Source of the DNA: Thalassomonas actiniarum
Lineage (GTDB): Bacteria; Pseudomonadota; Gammaproteobacteria; Enterobacterales; Alteromonadaceae
Assembly (NCBI RefSeq): GCF_000948975.2
Contig: NZ_CP059735.1
Location: forward strand, 2,108,001-2,172,000
Reading direction: 5' to 3'
DNA length: 64,000 nt
Part shown: piece by piece, positions 44,341 to 52,489 of the stretch
Layout of the letters: the number at the start of each line of letters is the position of its first letter
How positions within the stretch are numbered: the first letter of the stretch is position 1
Notes under the pieces: generated by a model
What the model saw: only the letters and a program-made list of their open reading frames with translations
What the model was told of the DNA's origin: nothing
Database searches by the model: none
Translations under genes and position numbers: made by a program

Positions 44341-47300
44341 ATGAAAACTCAGATTGCTAAGGATAGCCATCAAGCAGCTAAACGTTATTCATCCGTCTAC
44401 CAGCAGCAGGGGCGGGCGGTGCTCGACAGTGATGTTAACGAGCTGTCGGATATTGTTAAAACCCGCCTGGATGATGCCCTGGACGATGCCATTAAAAGCG
44501 GCGCGCCGGCAAGCGGCGGCCTGGCGATAAATAATGACTTTACCATAGCGCCGGGCAGGCTTTATGTCGACGGTATTCCCGCCGAGGTGATAAGCGAAAC
44601 TCCGGTGGATTTTATTGCGCAAACGGATCTCATTAACCCCCAGGCGCTGCCCGCTAACGATTTCCAGCTTTATGCCGATGTCTGGGAGCGTAGCGTCACC
44701 AGCTTGGAAGATGCGGCCTTGCTCGATCCCGGCCTGCACGGCGCCGATACCTGCACCCGGACGCAGACCATGTGCCAGGTGAAATGGGGGGCCGCTAGCC
44801 TGGATGTGATGGATGAAACGCAAAACCCCGGCATAGGGGATGCGGAGTTGAGTCTGGCGCTGCGCACGATTTTTGTCAGTGAAGATATTTGCGATCCCTG
44901 CTCGATCAAGGTTGAGCTGGATGAGCGCATCGGCAATTACCTGTTCCGGGTGGAAGTACATGACGTTTATAACGACGGCGGTGAGGATTTTATCATCCTG
45001 AAATGGTCGCGGGATAACGGTGCCGAGCAGTTTGTCACCGGGGAGGAGCCCGCCGGTTTTACTTCGGGGGATTTTGTCTATGAGTTTTTCGATGAAGAAA
45101 CGGAAAAAAATCTCGGCAACCATTTTATGGGCGTCAGGGCCAAACGCGGTATTCTGAGCGACAGCTATACCGTGCCGGTGGCGCCGGATGAAGCCAAGGA
45201 CTATGTGCGCCAGTGGGATGGCTTTTGCACCATCAATCTCAGCACTACAGCTTTGGTTTCCGGCATTGACCGGGGCACCAGCTTTTCCGATGCCGTCAAC
45301 AGCGATGCCCACGGCTATTTTGAAATTAGCACCGAACTTAATGTTAACCTGGAATTATTGCAGCTGACCCTGACGCTGAACGGCAACCGTTTTGTTGCCG
45401 GTGACTTCTGGTTTACCGCGGTGCGCGAAGCGGTCAACGAACCCGGCGATTATGTGCTCGGCTCAGAAGTGCAGGGGGAATTGCCAAACGGGGTCAAACA
45501 TCATTATCTGGTGCTGGCCACCGTCGACGGCGCAGGTGTGCTGGTGCCGCAAACGGATGCCCAGCACAGGCAATTTCATTTTCCGGCCTTAACCAACATT
45601 ATGGCCTCAGATGTCGGCTTTATTGAAGATTGTAATAACCTGTTTCACGGCGCGGAAAATGTCCAAGAGGCGCTCGATGCCCTGTGTGATATCGGCGCCG
45701 AAGATATCGCCTATGTGACGCCAAACTGTACTACGGATACCGTGCTTGCCTATTTCAGCACCTTGCCCGGCTGGCCGGATTTAGACAATGACGGCAAGGC
45801 TTCGGTTAAGGACATGCTCGACGCCCTGTTTTGCAATTTAAATGCATCGACTTTGCCTTATCTGATCCCGGATTGCGGCACCGCCGCCGATCCCAGCGTG
45901 CGCTCATTGCTGGGTTTGCCCGGTAACGATATTCAGCCGCTGGATGTCTCCATCAACGCCCTGTTATGTAACCTTAACGCCAATAGCTTGCCTTATCTGG
46001 TGCCCGGGTGCGATGCCGGTGTGACCCTGCGCAGCTTATTGGGATTAACCGCGACTAACCGGCCGCTCAAAGAAACCCTGGATACGCTGTTGTGCGACTT
46101 GCGCGCCGATACCATTCCCATGAACCAGGACGGCAGTTTGTGTCCGGACTTACAAGCTGCGGTGACGGTACAGCAGGCGCTGCAGATCTTGTGTGAACGT
46201 GAGGTACAAGCGGGAGGCGGTTGTGCTATCTCCGTTGATGGCAGTGAACGTACCTTAGATGACGAACTGGCTGATTTCCAGGGGGACGCGGGTCGTGCCT
46301 CGATCTGGCTTTGTCTGCATGCCTTTGAACACCTGGTCACCAATCCGGTAGCGCTCAGCAATAAAGACACGGTAAAAATTATCGGCAGCGGCAACCAGGC
46401 CAGTACCGTGCGTTTTACCGACGAGGTGTGGGATATTGCTGCCCGGGAAGTGATTTTCCGCGACATCACCTTTGTGCTGGATAGCGGCAACGCCGGCATG
46501 CGCCTTAATGCCGATAATATCGTGATTGAAAATTGCCAGTTTATCCGCGGCGGCAATAACCCGGATGCGCCTCCTGTAATAGAGGCGGCCTCGGCCGGTA
46601 ATAGCGCCAACCTGGTATGGAACGGCAATGTTCTCAACGCCACGTATAGCCGGTTGATCTCCGATGTTGATATCAATGATTTCACCACCGGGGATATTGC
46701 CGCCAACGACAGTATTGTGACCCGGATGAATGATTTGCTTGGCGGGCAGTACAGCAAGTACAGCCCGGAATATGATCAGGCCTTACTGCAACTGGCGCAG
46801 GACATCGACACTTTGCCGCAAGACACCAAGGAGAACTGGGCGGCGGCGATACCACAGGAAAGTATTGCCCGCATCGACCGGGACGGGCGCAACAGTACCG
46901 TAATTATCCGCGACAGCAGCAGGGCAAGCCTGCTTGCCAATGTTTCCAGTGATATTTCCGGCGACTTTGTTACCCGGACAAGTTCGGATACCGTCCGCCT
47001 GGCGGATAACTTTAGCGTGGTGACGGCGGGAGCAAGGGAAGAAAATATCAACAATTTTTATCAAAGCCTGGCAGATGCCGCCATTACGGTCGATCAGCGG
47101 GTAACACTGCTCGATGATTTTGTCACCTTTGCCACCGAGTCAGGTTTTACCCATGGCCTGGGGCTGGCCGATAACAACCAGACGGTTAACATCAGCGACA
47201 GTACCTTTAACGCCCACCTGGTGCTGAACACTGCTTTACTTGCCAACGGCAGGGAGTTGACGGATGAAGATATCAGCCTGGGGGGCAACTTTTTAACGGC

Positions 47301-47640
47301 GCAAAATCAGCTGCTGGTGAGCAAAAGCCGGATTTATCGTGTGGTGACATTCATCGGTCTGGATGCTGCGGGAGGGCCGGCTTTACCGTTAACCGGTTAT
47401 GCCAGATGCATGCTTTCGGATAATGAATTTACCGGTATGGATGAAAGTGTTTTAGGTGGCATAGTGCAGCTCAATAATAACTTTTTCAGCTCCAGAAATC
47501 CTACCGGCCGTTATATGGAAATACTCGGAGTACGGGTGATGATCACCCAGAATATTACCCTGGAGCCGGATGCTACCATACATTTTCGCGCCAGGGACGG
47601 AGCTATCACCAGCGACAATATGGGAACGGTTTTCTCTTAA
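44341..47640 (+). CDS. DUF6519-type eCIS protein with beta-helix C-terminus
   Basis: 1099 residues. The N-terminal ~330 residues (KDSHQAAKRYSSVYQQQGRA, LDSDVNELSDIVKTRLDDAL, APGRLYVDGIPAE) match DUF6519 proteins of eCIS loci. Next comes a segment of three related ~50-residue units (LFCNLNASTLPYLIPDC, LLCNLNANSLPYLVPGC, LLCDLRADTIPM) with a dockerin-like Ca-binding loop DLDNDGKASVKD (~480-491). The C-terminal ~450 residues alternate short beta-turn units with right-handed beta-helix character (VIFRDITFVLD, IVIENCQFIRGG, VNISDSTFNAHLVL). It is probably an external fibre or target-recognition protein, judged by position and fold; not proven. SD GGGAG. Confidence 0.78.
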   Translation: MKTQIAKDSHQAAKRYSSVYQQQGRAVLDSDVNELSDIVKTRLDDALDDAIKSGAPASGGLAINNDFTIAPGRLYVDGIPAEVISETPVDFIAQTDLINPQALPANDFQLYADVWERSVTSLEDAALLDPGLHGADTCTRTQTMCQVKWGAASLDVMDETQNPGIGDAELSLALRTIFVSEDICDPCSIKVELDERIGNYLFRVEVHDVYNDGGEDFIILKWSRDNGAEQFVTGEEPAGFTSGDFVYEFFDEETEKNLGNHFMGVRAKRGILSDSYTVPVAPDEAKDYVRQWDGFCTINLSTTALVSGIDRGTSFSDAVNSDAHGYFEISTELNVNLELLQLTLTLNGNRFVAGDFWFTAVREAVNEPGDYVLGSEVQGELPNGVKHHYLVLATVDGAGVLVPQTDAQHRQFHFPALTNIMASDVGFIEDCNNLFHGAENVQEALDALCDIGAEDIAYVTPNCTTDTVLAYFSTLPGWPDLDNDGKASVKDMLDALFCNLNASTLPYLIPDCGTAADPSVRSLLGLPGNDIQPLDVSINALLCNLNANSLPYLVPGCDAGVTLRSLLGLTATNRPLKETLDTLLCDLRADTIPMNQDGSLCPDLQAAVTVQQALQILCEREVQAGGGCAISVDGSERTLDDELADFQGDAGRASIWLCLHAFEHLVTNPVALSNKDTVKIIGSGNQASTVRFTDEVWDIAAREVIFRDITFVLDSGNAGMRLNADNIVIENCQFIRGGNNPDAPPVIEAASAGNSANLVWNGNVLNATYSRLISDVDINDFTTGDIAANDSIVTRMNDLLGGQYSKYSPEYDQALLQLAQDIDTLPQDTKENWAAAIPQESIARIDRDGRNSTVIIRDSSRASLLANVSSDISGDFVTRTSSDTVRLADNFSVVTAGAREENINNFYQSLADAAITVDQRVTLLDDFVTFATESGFTHGLGLADNNQTVNISDSTFNAHLVLNTALLANGRELTDEDISLGGNFLTAQNQLLVSKSRIYRVVTFIGLDAAGGPALPLTGYARCMLSDNEFTGMDESVLGGIVQLNNNFFSSRNPTGRYMEILGVRVMITQNITLEPDATIHFRARDGAITSDNMGTVFS

Positions 47641-47763
47641 AGGCGCTTTGGCGCCGGCAGTGAGAGCAGCTTGAGAGAAGGCAGGGATGAACAAGGGTGA
47701 TCGCGGGGGTGACAGATCTCGACTATTGTTATTGTCTGAATCATGAGCAGGGAGAATGAACTT

Positions 47764-49302
47764 ATGTATTGTTTTGCTTCATCAAAGCACTTAGATAAAA
47801 CATCCCGGCGTAGCGGCGCCGGGCCCGGCAACAGACACTCTGCTTTTGCCGGCAACCAGCGCTTGAAAATACGCGAAGCCCTTGCCGATAATACCGGGCA
47901 GGACAGCGCCGAGGTGGTACAAAGGCAGGAAGTGGTGCAGCGGCAAGTTGAAGAAGAGGAGGAAGAGTTATTACAGGCGAAATTCTCTGATGCCGAGACG
48001 GTGCAAGGGCAACACCGGGAAGTTGCGCAGCGCCAACCCATGGAAGAAGAGGAAGAGTTACTCCAGCCTAAGGGCTGCGATGGCCCGGAAGCGCAGCAGT
48101 ATAAGCAAGCAGATAACGGCGTCGCTACGGCGATGCCGGGTTCGTTGCAGGCAGGCCTGGAAGCATTGAGCGATGTCGACCTTTCCGGCACCCGGGTGCA
48201 CCGCAATTCAGCCAAACCGGCCCAGGTAAATGCCCTGGCCTACACCCAGGGGCAGGATATTTATGTTGCCCCGGGACAGGACCAGCATCTGCCCCATGAG
48301 GGCTGGCATGTGGTGCAGCAGCTGCAGGGACGGGTAAAACCTTCCCGTGAGGTCAACGGCCAGAGTATCAACGATGATACCGCCCTTGAGCATGAAGCGG
48401 ATGTGATGGGAGCCAAAGCGGCCAACATGTCTTTGCCGGCAGCAAAAGAGCAGTCCCGGCCAAATACCGCCCCCCCGGTGGCCCAGCATAAATGCGAGCA
48501 ATGCGGTCAGGAGGATGAAGCGATCACCCAGACCAAGTCGGCGGCCCATATTACAACCGGGGATCCCAGGTTTAAGATTGACGGCTTTACTTCGACTCGC
48601 GGCGTTTCCTTACCAACCAGTATTCAAAGACAAAGCAGTGATGACGATATCGGTGAGCAGGACCCGCAAAAAAAGGCCGAATATGACTCGTTAAGGCCGC
48701 AGGAGGGTGGGGGCTCTGCTTCCGGTGCGGCGACTGCGGTCGGCGGCGGTGCCACAGAAAATGAAGCGCTGCAGTTAAAAGCCAGTGATGTCAAACAAAG
48801 AGTGACCTGTACTTCCGCCAATACCGGTGTCGGCAACAATGCCCTGTCTTTTGCCGAAAGAAGCCGGGAAAGCTGGCGCAGCCATGTCACCTACCGGGCG
48901 AATGTCGATCACAGCAATCACCATCTTAAAGTCAGAATGTATGTCTTTGCCAAGGTGTATTATGGTTTATGGGTTTCCTGGGAGCATATCCGTTTCAATG
49001 CCACCGTAGATCTCACCTGTCAGGCGTCGGGCAGCAGTTGTGAAATTGCCGCCAATGAACGTGGCGGCAGTGTCTGGGATCTCAGCCATAGCCCGGCTGC
49101 CGGGGCTATTGCTATTCAAACCGACCGCCGGGCCAGCGGCTCGCAGATGGCATTAACCGTCAGGGTCGGCGGTTCGGTGGGCGCCAGCGGTAGTGTCAGC
49201 GCCGGGGTCGGCTCGGCTTCTGCCGGGGTTTCCTTCCCGGATGCCTCCATTTCCCATAAGATGTCTATGGGCACCTTTATTTATACTTGCCGAAGCTCAT
49301 AG
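47764..49302 (+). CDS. DUF4157 cargo/effector with HExxH motif and unknown C-terminal domain
   Basis: 512 residues, leaderless. An N-terminal linker holds two QRQ-xEEEEELLQxK repeats (~60-103). The DUF4157 domain follows (~125-215): SDVDLSGTRVHRN, ALAYTQGQDIYVAPGQ, the zinc-protease-like HEGWH (178-182) and EHEAD (~209-213). A CEQC pair lies at ~244-247. After a disordered stretch comes a C-terminal domain (~345-512) with four Cys and a Gly/Ala/Ser-rich hydrophobic tail (VGGSVGASGSVSAGVGSA), unlike any family I recognise. DUF4157 proteins recur in eCIS loci as cargo, perhaps self-cleaving. ATG 47764 with GGGAG is preferred over 47743. The gene closes the operon. Confidence 0.85.
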   Translation: MYCFASSKHLDKTSRRSGAGPGNRHSAFAGNQRLKIREALADNTGQDSAEVVQRQEVVQRQVEEEEEELLQAKFSDAETVQGQHREVAQRQPMEEEEELLQPKGCDGPEAQQYKQADNGVATAMPGSLQAGLEALSDVDLSGTRVHRNSAKPAQVNALAYTQGQDIYVAPGQDQHLPHEGWHVVQQLQGRVKPSREVNGQSINDDTALEHEADVMGAKAANMSLPAAKEQSRPNTAPPVAQHKCEQCGQEDEAITQTKSAAHITTGDPRFKIDGFTSTRGVSLPTSIQRQSSDDDIGEQDPQKKAEYDSLRPQEGGGSASGAATAVGGGATENEALQLKASDVKQRVTCTSANTGVGNNALSFAERSRESWRSHVTYRANVDHSNHHLKVRMYVFAKVYYGLWVSWEHIRFNATVDLTCQASGSSCEIAANERGGSVWDLSHSPAAGAIAIQTDRRASGSQMALTVRVGGSVGASGSVSAGVGSASAGVSFPDASISHKMSMGTFIYTCRSS

Positions 49303-49334
49303 GCACCGAGATAGCAGGATGGACAGCCGGATGA

Positions 49335-49362
49335 AAAAAGCACCTTACATCAGGTGCTTTTT
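49335..49362 (+). terminator. Intrinsic terminator at the end of the eCIS operon
   Basis: AAAAAGCACCT-TACATC-AGGTGCTTTTT, an 11 bp perfect stem with a T-tract, 33 bases after the DUF4157 stop. Confidence 0.88.
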
Positions 49363-49459
49363 ATACATGGAAGTATGTCAGCTTATATGCTCCAGGCATC
49401 AGCTAAGTACTTACCTCCTGTAAGCAATCCTGCAAGTTTATGGATGAACAGGAGCAGGG

Positions 49460-50080
49460 TTATTTTTTCGATTTACGCAATGCCAGTCCGATAAAACCTA
49501 AACCAAAGAGCAATAAGGCAGACGGCTCAGGCACGGCAGCCGAAGAAAACTTGAAGTTGGCGCCGAAGTTACCGCCGTCAAAATTGTTCCAGTGCTCTGT
49601 GGGCAGGGTAAAGCCATTGTTATATAAAAATAAATTTTGATTGAAGGTAATTTCACTGGCGGTGGTATAGCTGCTGCGTGCTGCGCCGCGATCGGAATTA
49701 TCCGAGAAATAAGCCCCTACCACATAGCTGCCGGCATCGAGGGAAAAACTGGGAATATCGACCCAGCGGAAGCTGCTGTCTAAAGTGGCGCTGGTGCCGC
49801 TGCCGACGATTGCCGAGGTAAGCAGGGTGCCGTCCAGGCCCCAGATACCGACGGCATGTTCTTCTGCCAGGCCGTCGCCAAATTCGTCCCAGACTCCCAA
49901 GCTGTCTACCTGGATATCTGATGAGGTGGTAAATTCCCATCCTATGGTGGCGCCGGGCCAGATCCAGGCATCTGTCGGTTCATCGGGAAATCCCAGCGCC
50001 ATGGTGGAGGCTAACGCCTGATGAGCTGTTAACAAAGGGAGTAGCAGAGTGACACACAAAACCGTGATAAATTTTTTCAT
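49460..50080 (-). CDS. PEP-CTERM sorted exported protein
   Basis: 206 residues. The signal peptide MKKFITVLCVTLLLPLLTAHQALA is followed by a beta-sandwich-like body (GFPDEPTDAWIWPGATIGWEF, WVDIPSFSLDAGSYVVGAYF). The C-terminus has the PEP-CTERM signature VPEPSALLLFGLGFIGLALRKSKK split as PEP motif, TM helix and basic tail, recognised by exosortase and linked to exopolysaccharide export. No exosortase gene is present here. The body resembles the DUF4082-type surface modules, a weak impression. Confidence 0.82.
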   Translation of the reverse strand: MKKFITVLCVTLLLPLLTAHQALASTMALGFPDEPTDAWIWPGATIGWEFTTSSDIQVDSLGVWDEFGDGLAEEHAVGIWGLDGTLLTSAIVGSGTSATLDSSFRWVDIPSFSLDAGSYVVGAYFSDNSDRGAARSSYTTASEITFNQNLFLYNNGFTLPTEHWNNFDGGNFGANFKFSSAAVPEPSALLLFGLGFIGLALRKSKK

Positions 50081-50534
50081 TATAATTAGTCCTTTAGTTG
50101 AATTCCCTCTTTGTGAGGCATAAAAGGTGAGGCATAAAAAATGCCAGTTTATTAAGTAGTTGATTGGCTGTGTGTTTTTTGTACAGGTAAAGCTGGGAAT
50201 GTTAATTTTGTAAAATTATTAGACATAAGCTGTATTCTTTTTGATCTGCTTCGTTCGTTGCCAGCTTATCGTCAAGGGTGTTTAACCTGAGCAATTCCTG
50301 TGATAACGGCTGCCGTTTTTCCGGTATGAACAGCCTGCTGTACTATATTTAATTACAGGTACGGCTATGTTCAGCTGAATTTCAACCGGGTATCGGGTCC
50401 GGTAAATACTTAATGGCTCATAAGCTTTTAGCTGCTGTTAAGGAGAGGGGCTGAGTATCTATCTGCTTAGCGGTTGCGGCGGTTATTGTCATTTTTTGAA
50501 CTCAAGTTTGGGATCAACTACAAGGTAAAGGGAT
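50081..50534. other. Intergenic gap, promoter region for divergent genes
   Basis: 454 bases between the divergent PEP-CTERM and cargo-like genes. AT-rich near the PEP-CTERM start. No clear operator, repeat or small gene was seen. Confidence 0.4.
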
Positions 50535-51452
50535 ATGCCGGAATTTCTCTATAACAACAAAGCCGTAAATCAGCGACAGGAGCGGGCAGGCAGGCAAACA
50601 ACTCCAAGACATCCAGGTGAGCCGGGCCGTTATTTATCTGCTCAAAGCCGGGTAAATGACGGTAATATAAGGCACATCCTCAGGGGGGCTCCGTCGGCTG
50701 TGCAAACCTCATCCGGCCTTATTCAGCGTCTTGTTGCCCCGGGGACAATCAATGTCTCTCCCTGCAGTACCTTACCCAGGCAGATATTTAATCGCGGCGG
50801 CTGTGGCGGCGGCAGTGATTTTACCCATAATGACTTTCAGTCGCTCTCCGGTGTCGGTGCCGCAGGACGGGCATTGGTGTGGCAGGCGGATAATCTTTCC
50901 ATCGACTTTCGCTTGCGCAATGATATGCGCCTGGAGCTGGGTTTACTGGCAGGCTCTGAAGGCTGGCGTATGGTTGATCACTTTACCGGTGGCAGCGGCA
51001 CGACCTTAAGTCACGACAGCAGCAGTACCTTGGGGACTGCGGCCCTGGCGTCAGCCATGTTTACCCGGCTTAATACTGCGACGGTGGCCGCCATAGAGGC
51101 GGCATTAACGGCGATGGCTGCCAGCGGTGCGATTGACTGCAATGCACTATCCATTGCCGGTGCCCGCCTGCCCGGGGTAAGTTTTAGTTTCTCTGACGGT
51201 TTTGCCCTTAAAGGTATTATCGGTGGTACCCAGGGGTTGCGTATTAACATTACCGGCCTGGCGGTGGATCCCGTAAAGCGTACCTATGATATCGGTCTGC
51301 AATACCTGATTTGTGATGATTTTGGCGTAGATACCGATGATCTCTATTCCCCGGCGCTGGCCGCCTTTTGGGTACTGCAGCACAGACGGGCCGGTAATTT
51401 ACCTTTTATCAACGAGCTGGATTTAAGCCAATCCGCCAGCGGCAGCTTTTAA
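50535..51452 (+). CDS. Leaderless cargo-like protein downstream of the eCIS operon (DUF3289-like C-terminus)
   Basis: 305 residues without signal peptide. The first ~90 residues are polar and disordered, with QRQ, IQR and SxQSR elements as in DUF4157 cargo linkers. The ordered rest begins FTHNDFQSLSG and contains WRMVDHFTGGSGTTLSH, a helical Ala-rich segment, and ends YLICDDFGVDTDDLYSPALAAFWVLQHRR-GNLPF. The D-FG-D-DL...F-LQH end resembles DUF3289 proteins found with PAAR and toxin loci, from memory only. SD AAAGGGAT. Its position 1.2 kb after the DUF4157 gene suggests a second cargo. Confidence 0.65.
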   Translation: MPEFLYNNKAVNQRQERAGRQTTPRHPGEPGRYLSAQSRVNDGNIRHILRGAPSAVQTSSGLIQRLVAPGTINVSPCSTLPRQIFNRGGCGGGSDFTHNDFQSLSGVGAAGRALVWQADNLSIDFRLRNDMRLELGLLAGSEGWRMVDHFTGGSGTTLSHDSSSTLGTAALASAMFTRLNTATVAAIEAALTAMAASGAIDCNALSIAGARLPGVSFSFSDGFALKGIIGGTQGLRINITGLAVDPVKRTYDIGLQYLICDDFGVDTDDLYSPALAAFWVLQHRRAGNLPFINELDLSQSASGSF

Positions 51453-51805
51453 CCCTGCGGTTTACTCGGGCAGCACGCGGGCACCTTGTCGAAAGGAGCC
51501 GGAAAATTTTCCTGTGGCGCATTATCAAGGTCAAAGATGCTTCAGGGACAGGATATGAGGTTTATGCACCTAAGTTTCATAAACATATGACTTAGGTTGC
51601 TGCGGGCAGGGGGGATGTACGTTTTTATAAAGATGAATGGATAAAAAAGCAGGCATTTCCAAGTTTATTTTTGTTTGTTTTTTATTCGTTTTGCTGATGG
51701 TTTTCCTTGCAAAAAGTGCTTTTCATTGAGACAGTAGTTTTACCTGTTATCAATTAGACTTAGTATGCAGGACGAGACTGAGTGCTAATCATCTGGAATC
51801 TTTGT
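51453..51805. other. Intergenic gap
   Basis: 353 bases. An open frame ending TAG at 51598 encodes a short KVKDASGTGYEVYAPKF-like peptide but has no start codon, so it may be a gene remnant. Otherwise AT-rich spacer with no identified site. Confidence 0.35.
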
Positions 51806-52066
51806 ATGCCTATGATTGAAGAAAATGATCATTCTCAGGAAAAAGAACGCAGACACTTATCGCCAAAAAAACACCAATTATGGTCTCAGCTTAATGTCAG
51901 CCAGCAGGCCTCGGTAAGCTCTTTGTATAATTATGGTTATGAGCTGGCTTTTATCCGTATTTCATCCGAGGGCAAGCTTGCGGTGATGATACTTAACGGC
52001 AGCCCAATTGTGATAGATGATGAAGGCACCATCAATCCACACCCGGAAATTCAAATCAGGCAGTAG
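51806..52066 (+). CDS. Small conserved hypothetical protein
   Basis: 86 residues from ATG 51806; earlier in-frame starts exist. A charged N-terminus (EENDHSQEKERRHLSPKKHQ) is followed by a compact domain (LNVSQQASVSSLYNYGYELAF, SEGKLAVMILNGSPIVIDDEG) with alternating beta pattern. No signal peptide. It starts 19 bases upstream of, and is probably cotranscribed with, the next small gene. No family recognised. Confidence 0.6.
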   Translation: MPMIEENDHSQEKERRHLSPKKHQLWSQLNVSQQASVSSLYNYGYELAFIRISSEGKLAVMILNGSPIVIDDEGTINPHPEIQIRQ

Positions 52067-52084
52067 TGTTAAAGAGGGGGCGCT

Positions 52085-52456
52085 ATGCCGTATACCTGCA
52101 CCTGGGAATCCAGGGGGGTCCATATCAAGTTTACCGGTGTTGTGACCTTGCAGGAGGTTTGCGACAGCGACGATGCCATGTATGAAGATCCCCGTTTTGC
52201 TCAAATCGATTATTTTATCTGGGACGCCGGTGAAGTCACCAGCCTTGCCCTGAGCGATACCCAGGTGGATATTACCGCAGTCAGGGATATGAGAGTATCC
52301 TTGAAAAAGGATAGTTTAAAGTGTGCCTTTATCGCCAAAGAGCAAAGGCTGGTCAAGCAGCTTGAGCAATACCTGGCAAAGTCTCAGGGACTGAAGATTT
52401 GCTGGCAAATGGCTTTATTTAACGACATCACCCGGGCGAGGCAATGGTTGAAGTAA
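52085..52456 (+). CDS. Small protein with STAS/SpoIIAA-like pattern
   Basis: 123 residues. Alternation of strands and helices: VHIKFTGVVTLQEVCDSDDAMYEDPRF, IDYFIWDAGEVTSL, KCAFIAKEQRLVKQLEQYL, FNDITRARQWL. This is like the SpoIIAA/STAS-type proteins seen in marine bacteria, often of unknown role. SD AGAGGGGG close to ATG. Probably paired in one transcript with the preceding gene. Confidence 0.65.
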   Translation: MPYTCTWESRGVHIKFTGVVTLQEVCDSDDAMYEDPRFAQIDYFIWDAGEVTSLALSDTQVDITAVRDMRVSLKKDSLKCAFIAKEQRLVKQLEQYLAKSQGLKICWQMALFNDITRARQWLK

Positions 52457-52489
52457 GCAGTTTTGCCCGGGTCTAAAGATAACTTTGCC

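Noticed and set aside
44389-45312. 307-codon minus-strand frame opposite the DUF6519 gene
   Set aside because: Mirror frame of a GC-biased gene; its start and composition are implausible as a protein.
27150-49302. Myovirus prophage or type VI secretion system
   Set aside because: No terminase, portal, capsid, integrase or lysis cassette and no TssJ/L/M membrane complex; the DUF4255, AAA+ and DUF4157 genes point to an eCIS.
51510-51598. Short frame resembling KVKDASGTGYEVYAPKF
   Set aside because: No start codon or ribosome site; at most a remnant, so only noted in the gap entry.
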